The notes beneath the pieces were generated by a model. The model was not told the origin of the DNA, searched no databases, and worked only from the letters and a program-made list of their open reading frames with translations. From Aquisalimonas lutea (GTDB lineage Bacteria > Pseudomonadota > Gammaproteobacteria > Nitrococcales > Aquisalimonadaceae), in assembly GCF_030409225.1 (NCBI RefSeq), contig NZ_JAUFPK010000001.1:286584-350583 (forward strand): a DNA stretch of 64,000 nucleotides, read 5' to 3'. The position numbers and the translations under genes were made by a program. Position 1 is the first letter of the stretch. Each line of letters begins with the position of its first letter. Below are positions 56,368 to 64,000 of the stretch, in pieces.

Positions 56368-58526
56368 CAATCCAGGAGCCGGCGCAACTGATCCCGGGCA
56401 CGCTCACGCACCTCTTCCTCGCGCTCGTCGGCCTCTTCCTCCAGGCGCTGCCGTGCCTGCTCTTCCTCCTCGCGCAGACGCTGGCGCTGCTGGCTGGTAA
56501 TCGCCTCTTGCAGATTCAGGCTGATCTCCGGCGACAGCAAGGCCCCCTGGAACCGCAGGGGAATGGGCACCCGGCGCAGGCGGTCCAGCTCGGAGCCGCC
56601 CTGCCCCTCGAGGCTGCCGACCAGGTTGACCGTGAGATTGTAGTCGACGGTCTGCTCGAAGATGTTGGCCTCGCCGGCGCCCTCGACCCGGAACAGCGGC
56701 GACTGCATGCGCAGGTCGTCGCTGCGGATCCGGCCGCGATCGAAGCGGAGCGACCCGCGCAGGCTGGTAAAGTCGGTGGTGCGCTCCTCCGCCGCCGCGG
56801 TCGCCTCGCCCTGGAGACGGGCCGTGGCATTGCGCACCATCTGCGCCAGGTTCAGCCCCACCAGCGCGCCGTCGGCGAACGCCAGCTCGGCCTCGCCGAC
56901 CAGTTGCCGCAGCATGGCCGCGGGTTCACGGCCCGTGGTTTCCGCCTGCAGATGCAGCTCGCCCACGCCCCGCAGCAGATCACGCCCGAGAAACTGGGTG
57001 ACCAGCGGCTGTGCCTGCACCCCGGTGAGGCGCTCGTCGGCGCGGACGTTGAGCGCGTCCCCGGTCGCGTCCAGGCGAACGTCGCCGCGATAGGCGCCGC
57101 CGTACAGGCTCGCGGCCAGCGGGTGAATCCGGATGCGGCCGTCCGCGGCCTCCACCGTGATATCGATCTCCGAGAGCTCGAAACCGCCCACGGTCAGCTG
57201 CCCCAGCCGGATGCGCCCGTTCAGGTTCAGGGCCCGCAGGGGCTCCAGCGGAATCTCGGCGGCCTCGGCGTCCTCGTCCGCGGCCTCGCTCTCGCCCACG
57301 GCCTCGGCGCCCGCCCCTGCCTCGTCACTGCCCGGGGGCAGATAGCGGTCGGCATTGAAGCGATTCCCGGTGACATCGAAGCGGATGGCCGGGTCGGCGA
57401 AGTCGCGCACGCTGGCGGTACCGTCGAGCTCCGTGTCGTCCAGCACCACGGCGAGCTCGGTGATCTCGGCGCTGCCTTCATCCGCCGTGAAACGGCCGTC
57501 CAGGGAGAAGCGCTTGAGCACGTCCGGATCCGCCGTCTCCGGGATCTCCTGCCCCGCGCGATCCAGCACGTCCCGGAGATTCGCCTCCGGAACAGCGAAC
57601 GAGCCCTCCACTTGCGGGGCCGTGGTCAGTCCGCGGACATCGGCGCTGGCGTTCAGCTGCATGCCGGCAACCCGGGCGGCAAAATCGGACAGCCGGGCGG
57701 TGTCCTGCTGCAGATCCATCTCCAGCAGAGCGCCCATCTGCATCTCCAGGCCGTCCTCCGGGAGCCCGTCGGCGAAGGCATTGAGACGCAGCTCCGTCAC
57801 CTGGGCACGGAACCGTTGCAGATCCCCGCCAGCCCGGAGCATGGCCTCCAGGGTGCCTTCCAGGCGGGTTCCGTCCCCGATGGAGAGCACCCAGTCGGCA
57901 TTCAGCGGAACGTCCTCGTCCAGCAGCAGCTCGCCCAGCTCCAGGTTGACGGGACCGGCGGAATGGCTCGCGCCGGTGCGGCGATTGTCGTAGCTGACGT
58001 GCAGGTCCGAGACCTGCACGCCGCGGATCGTGCCGATGGCGATCGGCATGCCGCCGTCACCGCGCTCGCCTGCCGGCGGCTGTTCCTCCGGCGCGGGCCC
58101 GCCCGGCTCCGCCGGCGCGTCGTCCGGGACGTCCAGCTCCCAGTTCGCCTCACCCGCCTCGTTGACCACCAGGTTGGCGCGCAGCCCCTGGAGGCGGATG
58201 GTATCCAGCACCAGCTCGCCGCGGAACAACGGCAGCACCCGCACGGCCACGCCGGCGCGATCCATTTGCGCCAGCGGCTCGTCGCCGAAGCCCTCGGGGT
58301 TCTCCACGCGCGTGCGGCCGAGATCGAGGCCCAGCCAGGGGAAGAACGACAGCTGGATGTCGCCCTCGATGACCAGCTCGTGGCCGGTGTGCTCCGCCAC
58401 CACGCTGCTGATCTCGTCCCGGTAGTCGTTGGGATCGACGAGAGCGATGACGGCGGCCACGGCCAGCACGATGAGCCCGATCAGGGCCACCAGCACGATC
58501 AACAGCCACTTGAGGATTCGAGCCAT
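56367..58526 (-). CDS. asmA: AsmA-family envelope protein
   Basis: A 719-residue protein. One N-terminal membrane anchor (about 5-30) precedes LVDPNDYRDEISSVVAEHTGHEL and LSFFPWLGLDLGRTRVENPEGF, the AsmA start. A long beta-rich periplasmic part includes AASLYGGAYRGDVRLDATG and the conserved C-terminal LDFARGRI-type segment LRFDRGRIRSDDLRM...LVGSLEGQGG. It ends in a charged coiled-coil-like tail of Glu/Arg/Gln (about 665-719). AsmA-like proteins are thought to bridge the periplasm for phospholipid transport. It heads the operon with mutY and yggX. Confidence 0.9.
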
Positions 58527-58718
58527 GTGAGGTGTTCCTTTAAAAGTGCGTGTGGGAACTATACTTGAGGCAGGGACCTCCAAGACAGAGAAGGATGGCC
58601 CTCCGCCGCGGCGGAACCACTCCCGGTCCCACCGGGGTCGCCCGTCGTCAGGGTGATTCACGGTTCAGTTCGCCCCACACCTTTACGCGGCCCGGCCGCC
58701 ATTTCGGGGAGATCACGT

Positions 58719-59213
58719 ATGAGTCGTTATTGTGTGGTCGTTGCTGAAGGATCCAGAGCCCGCTTCTTTACCGTCGAAAAACCAGAGATCCCGGAACTCG
58801 AATCCGGCCCCGACCTGGTCGAGCAGAAGACCATGGCCAACCCCGAGCACAAGGCCCACGGCGATGACCTGCTCGCCGACCCGCGTTCGGGCCGTAACCG
58901 GTCCGGCGGAGGTCCCAGCCACGGTTACGACGATCACCGAGAGGACTACGACGACGAGTGCGAACGCCGCTTCGCCCGCGAGATCGCCCAGGAGCTGGAC
59001 TCCATGGCCCGCGCCAACGGCACCCGCCGCGTCGTGCTCTGCGCGGAGAAGCGCATGCTCGGATTCCTGCGTTCCACCGTGCACAACAGCCTGCCCAAGG
59101 GCGTGGACCTGCAGGAAGTCCCCAAGGATCTCGCCAAGCTGTCGCCGAGGAAGCTCCACGAGCGTCTCGCCAATGACGGCCATATCCCCCGCCGACGCGA
59201 CCGTCGGCACTGA
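58719..59213 (+). CDS. Host-attachment protein, bacterial eRF1-like (BaeRF) family
   Basis: A 164-residue cytoplasmic protein. It has MSRYCVVVAEGSRARFFTVE, a middle acidic His-rich loop (GGPSHGYDDHREDYDDECER), FAREIAQELDSM, RRVVLCAEKRMLGFLRSTV and EVPKDLAKLSPRKLHERLA. This is the Host_attach (PF10116-type) pattern of bacterial release-factor-like proteins. It was named from an Agrobacterium plant-attachment gene, but BaeRF relatives may act on stalled ribosomes. It is monocistronic. A TATACT box lies at 58560-58565 upstream. Confidence 0.82.
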   Translation: MSRYCVVVAEGSRARFFTVEKPEIPELESGPDLVEQKTMANPEHKAHGDDLLADPRSGRNRSGGGPSHGYDDHREDYDDECERRFAREIAQELDSMARANGTRRVVLCAEKRMLGFLRSTVHNSLPKGVDLQEVPKDLAKLSPRKLHERLANDGHIPRRRDRRH

Positions 59214-59291
59214 CGCGGACGGCCGCGACGCCATGCTGCGCCCCACGGCGGGCGCAGCACCGGCGCAAGACCCTGCGGTAGGGTCGGACAG

Positions 59292-59318
59292 CTGGTGTCC
59301 TGTAACCCGGGACACCAG
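59292..59318. terminator. Hairpin after the host-attachment gene
   Basis: A 9-bp perfect stem, ctggtgtcc/ggacaccag, has a 9-nt loop, 78 bp past the stop. No U-tract is present. The loop-side motif gtgtcctgtaacc recurs at 17965-17977. It may be a terminator or the remnant end of an insertion element. Confidence 0.4.
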
Positions 59319-59426
59319 GTATGGGATAGTGGACCCCGCACCTTGATCACCCGGGGCCTGCGAGCGGGCCGCGGCGGTTCCGCTCCCGGGAAGGTTGAAA
59401 CCGGCATTCGTCACGGGAGGGAGAGG

Positions 59427-60215
59427 ATGGATCTTGGACTCCGGCAGCGAACCGCGGTGGTGCTGGGCGCCAGCCGCGGGCTGGGACGGGCCATTGCCGC
59501 GGCCCTGGCCGCGGAAGGCGCGAACGTCCTGCTGTGCGCCCGCTCGGAGGAGGCGCTGGCAGGCGTCGCCGCCGAGCTCGACGGCCTGGGCAGCGGCCGG
59601 ATCGGTCATCACGCCGTCGACCTGTCACGGCCCGGCGCACCGGCGGGCATCCAGGCCGCGGCGCAGGAACAGCTGGGCCCGGTGGACATCCTCGTCAACA
59701 ATGGCGGCGGCCCGCCCCCGGGACCGATCGCCGAGACCGAGCGCGCCACCTGGCAGGAGCAGTTCGACAGCATGGCGGCGCCGCTGTTCGAGCTCGGCGG
59801 CCTCGTGGTGCCCGGCATGCGCGAGCGCGGCTGGGGCCGGATCCTGACCGTGGTCTCCAGCGGCGTGATCCAGCCCATCCCCAACCTGGGCCTGTCCAAC
59901 GCCCTGCGCAGCAGCGTGGTGGGCTGGAGCAAGACCCTGGCCGGGGAAGTGGCCGGCGACGGCATTACCGTGAACTGCATCGCCCCCGGCCGCGTCGCCA
60001 CCGACCGCACGGCGGAGCTGGACCGCAAGGCGGCGGAACGCCAGGGCATCAGCGTCGCCGAGGTGGAACGCAACTCCCGGGCGCTGATCCCCGCCGGCCG
60101 CTACGGCGAGCCGGCGGAGTTCGGAGACACGGCAGCGTTCCTGGTCTCCGCCCGGGCGAGCTACATCACCGGCAGCGTCATCCGCGTGGATGGCGGGCTG
60201 ATCAAGTCCATCTGA
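59427..60215 (+). CDS. Atypical short-chain dehydrogenase/reductase
   Basis: A 262-residue SDR fold. The cofactor loop VVLGASRGLGRAIAAALAAE and NNGGGPPPGPIAE are present, with C-terminal GRYGEPAEFGDTAAFLVSARAS and GSVIRVDGGLIKSI. The catalytic Tyr-x3-Lys is not present: the aligned positions in LGLSNALRSSVVGW are Asn and Ser. An Asn/Arg pattern like this marks a known FabG-like subgroup (BKR-3 type), as I recall. It is 9 bp upstream of a gamma-glutamyltransferase-like gene, so the two are co-transcribed. The substrate is unknown. Confidence 0.83.
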   Translation: MDLGLRQRTAVVLGASRGLGRAIAAALAAEGANVLLCARSEEALAGVAAELDGLGSGRIGHHAVDLSRPGAPAGIQAAAQEQLGPVDILVNNGGGPPPGPIAETERATWQEQFDSMAAPLFELGGLVVPGMRERGWGRILTVVSSGVIQPIPNLGLSNALRSSVVGWSKTLAGEVAGDGITVNCIAPGRVATDRTAELDRKAAERQGISVAEVERNSRALIPAGRYGEPAEFGDTAAFLVSARASYITGSVIRVDGGLIKSI

Positions 60216-60224
60216 GCCCGTGTC

Positions 60225-61811
60225 ATGCGATTCGAATCGACATACCCGTCCCAACGCAGCCCGGTGCTCGCGGACAACATGGTGGCCACCTCCCAACCCC
60301 TGGCCGCCCAGGCCGGTCTGGACGCCCTGGCACGCGGCGGCAACGCCGTGGATGCCGCGCTGGCCGCGGCCATCACGCTCACCGTCGTGGAGCCCACCGG
60401 CAACGGGGTCGGCAGTGACGCGTTTGCCATCGTCCACGACGGCGACGGCCTCACCGGCCTGAACGCCAGCGGCCGCTCGCCGGCCGCGTGGACGCCGCAG
60501 CGCTTCGCCGGCTACGAGCGCATGCCCCTGCGGGGATGGGAGTCGGTGACCACCCCCGGCGCGGTCTCGGCCTGGACCAGCCTCTCCGAGCGCTTCGGCG
60601 CGCTGCCGTTCGCGGCGCTGTTCGAGCGCGCGGTCACGTATGCCGAGGGCGGCTTCGCCGTCTCGCCGATCATCGCCGCGTTATGGGCCAAGGGCGCGCG
60701 GGAGCTGCGCGATCAGCCGGGCTTCGCCGAGGCGTTCCTGCCCGAAGGCCGCCCGCCCGGCGCCGGCGAGCGCTTCCGCAACCCGGCGCTGGCGCGCACG
60801 CTGCGGCGCATTGCCGAGACCCGGGGCGAGGCCTTCTATCGCGGCGAGCTGGCCGAGCGCATGGAGCAGGCGGCGCGCGACCACGGCGCGGCCCTGCGCG
60901 CCGACGACCTGGCAGCCCACCGCCCGCAGTGGCAGGACACCATCGCCGTGCCCTACAACGGCATCCGGGCCCACGAGCTCCCGCCCAACGGCCAGGGGAT
61001 CGCCGCGCTGATCGCCCTGGGCATCCTGGAGCGCACCGAGCTGCGGGAGGTGGGACCGGAGACCACTGCTGGGCTGCACCTGCAGATCGAGGCGATGAAG
61101 CTCGGCCTTGCCGACGCCCATGCCCACGTGGGCGAGCCGGAGACGATGACGGTAACGGCCGACGACCTCCTCGACCCGGCCTACCTGGACGCCCGCGCCG
61201 CCGCCATCGATCGCCGCCGCGCCGGCGACCCCGGGCACGGCCAGCCGCGCCCGGGAGGCACGGTCTATCTCACCACGGCCGACGACAGCGGCCGCATGGT
61301 CTCGTTCATCCAGTCCAACTACCTGGGCTTCGGCTCCGGGGTCGTGGTCCCGGAGACGGGGATCAGCCTCCAGGGCCGCGGCGGCGGCTTCAGCCTGACG
61401 CCCGGCCATGCCAACCAGGTCGGCCCGGGCAAGCGGCCCTTCCACACCATCATCCCCGGTTTCCTGACGGCCGCGGACCATCGGCCGCTGGCCGGCTACG
61501 GCGTCATGGGCGGGCCCATGCAGGCGCAGGGCCACGTACAGATGGTCATCCGGCTCGCGGACCTGGCGCAGGAACCGCAGGCCGCCTGCGATGCCCCGCG
61601 CTGGCAGGTCCTCGGCGGCCGGTCCGTGGCCGTGGAGCCGGCCGTTCCGGAATCCGTCCGGGCCGGGCTCGCCGGGCTGGGGCACGAGATCACCGCGGAT
61701 GCGCAGGACGCCGCCTTCGGATTCGGCGGCGCGCAGATCATCTACCGGCTGGGCGACGGCTACGCGGCCGGCTCGGACCCGCGCAAGGACGGCCAGGCGG
61801 CGGGCTTCTGA
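60225..61811 (+). CDS. Gamma-glutamyltransferase-family (Ntn hydrolase) protein
   Basis: A 528-residue protein. Family motifs are VATSQPLAAQAGLDALARGG, NAVDAALAAAITLTVVEPTG with NGVGSDAFA, then PPNGQGIAALIALGIL. The autocleavage/nucleophile region is GGTVYLTTADDSGRMVSFIQ with Thr346 as predicted catalytic residue. After it come SNYLGFGSGVVVPETGISLQ and the late FGFGGAQIIYR. There is no signal peptide, so it is a cytoplasmic member, unlike classical periplasmic GGT. Activity on glutathione is not assured; related enzymes act on other gamma-glutamyl or cephalosporin-like amides. It shares an operon with the SDR. Confidence 0.88.
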   Translation: MRFESTYPSQRSPVLADNMVATSQPLAAQAGLDALARGGNAVDAALAAAITLTVVEPTGNGVGSDAFAIVHDGDGLTGLNASGRSPAAWTPQRFAGYERMPLRGWESVTTPGAVSAWTSLSERFGALPFAALFERAVTYAEGGFAVSPIIAALWAKGARELRDQPGFAEAFLPEGRPPGAGERFRNPALARTLRRIAETRGEAFYRGELAERMEQAARDHGAALRADDLAAHRPQWQDTIAVPYNGIRAHELPPNGQGIAALIALGILERTELREVGPETTAGLHLQIEAMKLGLADAHAHVGEPETMTVTADDLLDPAYLDARAAAIDRRRAGDPGHGQPRPGGTVYLTTADDSGRMVSFIQSNYLGFGSGVVVPETGISLQGRGGGFSLTPGHANQVGPGKRPFHTIIPGFLTAADHRPLAGYGVMGGPMQAQGHVQMVIRLADLAQEPQAACDAPRWQVLGGRSVAVEPAVPESVRAGLAGLGHEITADAQDAAFGFGGAQIIYRLGDGYAAGSDPRKDGQAAGF

Positions 61812-61836
61812 ACGCGTCCGACCGTGCCGCGCAGCC

Positions 61837-63885
61837 TCAGCCGGCCCCTTCTGCCGCATCCAGGGGAGCGGTCCGCAGCGCCCGGTGGGCCCGCAGCACG
61901 CCCCAGGCCATCAGAACCAGCGCCGGCGCCACCGCGGCCCAGGCGATGCGCTCGTCCGGATGGAGCACGATGACCAGGGCGAGCAGGGCGAGCAGGCCGC
62001 GCACGCCGAGATCGACCCAGCGCCCGGCGCCGTACTCGCCCTGCAAGGCGAGGATGGCGGCCCCCGTTCCCGCCAGCAGCAGGGCGAACGCGGGCAGCTG
62101 GGCGAGGCCGGGCTCCATCACCAGGCCGGGCCGCGTGTACACGCCCGCCATCATGATCAGCAACGGCACGCACAGGCCCAGCGCCGCGATCATGGTCTGC
62201 ACGAACGGTGCCTCGGCGATGCGGGATGTCACCGCGGCGACCACCGACGTGGGCGGCGACAGCTCGCCGAACACCGCCACCAGGAAGGCAAAGAAGTGCG
62301 CGGTCCACGGGTTGACGTCGGCGCGGATCATGAACGGCGTGATGACCACGGCGACGATGATGTAGGTGGGCGCCACGGGCAGGCCCATGCCCACCAGATA
62401 GCCGAAGGCGAAGGCCACCAGGACCATCAGCGCCATGTGCGCGCCGGCGGTCTCCATGAGGAGAATGCCCACCTTCGTGGGCACGCCGGTAATGGTGAAC
62501 ATGGCCGTGAGAATGCCCAGCGTGGCCAGCAGCACCGTGAGCTCGGCGGTGTTCACGGAGAACGTCTCGATGATGCGCGCGAAAGGCTGCCCGGCCTCCC
62601 TCAGCCGGGCGGGCCGCAGCAGCGCAGTCAGCCGGCGCCGTGCCGACCAGAGCATGCGGCCCAGGAACAGCACCGTGAGAACGACGAACATCGACATGAA
62701 CACCACCTGGGCCGAGGACATGGCCGCGCGCCGTTCCACCCCCATCAGCCAGATGAGGCCGAGCACGGCCAGGGCATAGGCCGCCAGGTTGACCCAGTCG
62801 AAGCCGCTGATGGGGTCGGTCCCCACCTGGACCCTCCGGCTCATGTAGTGACCGGACAGCAGATACACCGCCAGGCTCACGCCGAGGAAATAGAGGATGG
62901 CGGGGGCGAATCCCCGCGCAACCACGTCGAAGTAGCTCACCCGCATGTACTCCGCCATGAGGAAGGCCGCGATGCCCATGAGCGGCGGCATCAGCTGCCC
63001 ACCCAGGGAGGTGGCGGTCTCGATGGCGGCGGCCTTGACCCGCGGGAAGCCCGCCCGGATCAGCGCGGGAATGGTCGCCGACCCGGTGGTGGCGGCATTC
63101 GCCGCCCCGCTGCCGGAGACGGCGGCCACCGAGAAGCTGCCGATCACCGCCGCCTGGGGCAGCATCCGCGGCGACCACGCCGCCAGCCGGGTGCTGGCCA
63201 CCAGGATGGAATCGATGCAGCCGAACGCCCGCAGGGTCGCCAGCACCATCATGAACGAGCCGATCAGGGTCAGGCCGAGCTGGGACAGGCGCTCGAACAC
63301 CCCGGTGGCGATCTCCACGCTGGACGCCGTCAGGATGCGCTCCCAGCCGATGCCCGGATGGTTGAACATGCCGGGGACCACGTAGCCGTAGGCGGTGTAG
63401 AGCATCAGCGCCAGGATCACCAGCGCCAGGGCGAAGTAGCGGCGGCGCGTGTACTCCAGCACCAGCGCCACCACGACCAGCCCGGCCAGCTTGTCCTGCT
63501 CGTTCCAGAACCCGACCCGGTTGATGCGGATGTTGTCGAACTCGGCCACCAGGTACCAGGAGGCGCCCAGCAGCGCCCCGGCATACAGCACGCCGACCAG
63601 GACCTGGAGCAGCCGCGGCAGCCGGGGATACAGGTCGCCGTTGCGCAGATCGTTGAGATAGGCCAGGGCCACCGCTGTCGGCACCATGGTGACGGCGAGC
63701 AGCGTCGCCCCGCCGGCCCCGGACAGGTAGTAGTTGGTGAGATAGGCGAAGAAGTACAGGGACACGCCGAAGAACAGGAGCTGGCTCACGACCCCGCAGG
63801 CCTGCTCCGTGCGCGTGTCCCGATGTCCGTGTTGCGGCTCCGGGGCAGAGCCGTGCTCAGCACTGTCGCGCTCGTCGTGCGTCAT
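61837..63885 (-). CDS. TRAP transporter fused permease (4TM/12TM)
   Basis: A 682-residue membrane protein. An acidic N-terminus (1-30) precedes about four helices of DctQ type. A DctM-like part follows with GSFSVAAVSGSGAANAATTGS, ATSLGGQLMPPLMGIAAFLMAEYM and AFGYLVGMGLPVAPTYIIVA with FGELSPPTSVVAAV. A few extra helices end the protein. Fusions of this kind usually work with a TAXI-type binding protein, which would lie to the right of the window on this strand. The ligand is unknown. The upstream 115 bp to the window edge hold no recognised gene. Confidence 0.9.
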   Translation of the reverse strand: MTHDERDSAEHGSAPEPQHGHRDTRTEQACGVVSQLLFFGVSLYFFAYLTNYYLSGAGGATLLAVTMVPTAVALAYLNDLRNGDLYPRLPRLLQVLVGVLYAGALLGASWYLVAEFDNIRINRVGFWNEQDKLAGLVVVALVLEYTRRRYFALALVILALMLYTAYGYVVPGMFNHPGIGWERILTASSVEIATGVFERLSQLGLTLIGSFMMVLATLRAFGCIDSILVASTRLAAWSPRMLPQAAVIGSFSVAAVSGSGAANAATTGSATIPALIRAGFPRVKAAAIETATSLGGQLMPPLMGIAAFLMAEYMRVSYFDVVARGFAPAILYFLGVSLAVYLLSGHYMSRRVQVGTDPISGFDWVNLAAYALAVLGLIWLMGVERRAAMSSAQVVFMSMFVVLTVLFLGRMLWSARRRLTALLRPARLREAGQPFARIIETFSVNTAELTVLLATLGILTAMFTITGVPTKVGILLMETAGAHMALMVLVAFAFGYLVGMGLPVAPTYIIVAVVITPFMIRADVNPWTAHFFAFLVAVFGELSPPTSVVAAVTSRIAEAPFVQTMIAALGLCVPLLIMMAGVYTRPGLVMEPGLAQLPAFALLLAGTGAAILALQGEYGAGRWVDLGVRGLLALLALVIVLHPDERIAWAAVAPALVLMAWGVLRAHRALRTAPLDAAEGAG

Positions 63886-64000
63886 CGGGATGATCCAGTG
63901 GCGTGGAACCGCGGGTCCACGGGTCCGTCAGCGGAACGCCCGGCGTTCGCCCGCGGCCGGCAAGTGCGGGAGCGGCCCGGCGGGGCCGACGGCCCGGGGC

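Overview
The window is a high-GC, gene-dense chromosomal segment with about 59 protein genes and two tRNA genes. I see no phage, plasmid or CRISPR genes. The gene content points to a gammaproteobacterium: mdoG-mdoH, an asmA-mutY-yggX string beside a tRNA-Phe, a fetAB iron exporter and a YdiJ-type dehydrogenase. Many proteins look acidic, and a choline dehydrogenase and a Na+/H+ antiporter are present. That would suit a halophilic or halotolerant member of the Chromatiales/Ectothiorhodospiraceae area, but this is an inference from sequence alone.

Region 1 (1-10.8 kb) is a complete glycerol module: glpR, glpD, an ABC glycerol importer of the Rhizobium GlpSTPQUV type and glpK, next to the start of a GAPDH gene. 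GlpR-like dyads lie upstream of glpR and inside the glpD promoter. Region 2 (10.8-25.7 kb) holds mostly single genes: a methyltransferase facing an HxlR regulator, a PRC-barrel protein, an arsenate reductase, a PaiB-like FMN protein, a coupled cobalamin-binding protein plus diguanylate cyclase pair, a DUF2975/XRE/lipoprotein operon, choline dehydrogenase, an outer-membrane barrel, a hydrolase, an acetyltransferase, a DJ-1 protein and a CPA1 antiporter.

Region 3 (25.8-36.5 kb) is catabolic. An acyl-CoA dehydrogenase and a kinase-like protein run one way. A YdiJ-type FAD/Fe-S 2-hydroxyacid dehydrogenase, a three-gene TRAP transporter, a FadR-type regulator, a LigI-like amidohydrolase and a VOC protein run the other way. 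A FadR-style palindrome sits on the ydiJ-type promoter. Region 4 (36.5-48.5 kb) has an MFS transporter, DUF456, fetAB, an overlapping DUF938-GST-metallohydrolase operon, a secreted protein of unknown function, mdoGH and a PadR regulator. The PadR gene diverges from a small membrane protein across a doubled palindrome.

Region 5 (48.5-64 kb) starts with a tRNA-Arg followed by repeats of its own 3' end, organised like the E. coli tyrT/rtT locus. It continues with an SDR, EgtD, a fatty-oxidation multienzyme protein with an aldehyde dehydrogenase, tRNA-Phe with a terminator, yggX, mutY and asmA. A 194-bp MITE-like inverted-repeat element supplies the mutY stop codon. The segment ends with a host-attachment/BaeRF protein, an atypical SDR, a gamma-glutamyltransferase-like enzyme and a fused TRAP permease. 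The most unusual items are the rtT-like tRNA repeat, the MITE at mutY, the B12-GGDEF pair, the doubled PadR operator and the asymmetric GlpS/GlpT ATPase pair.
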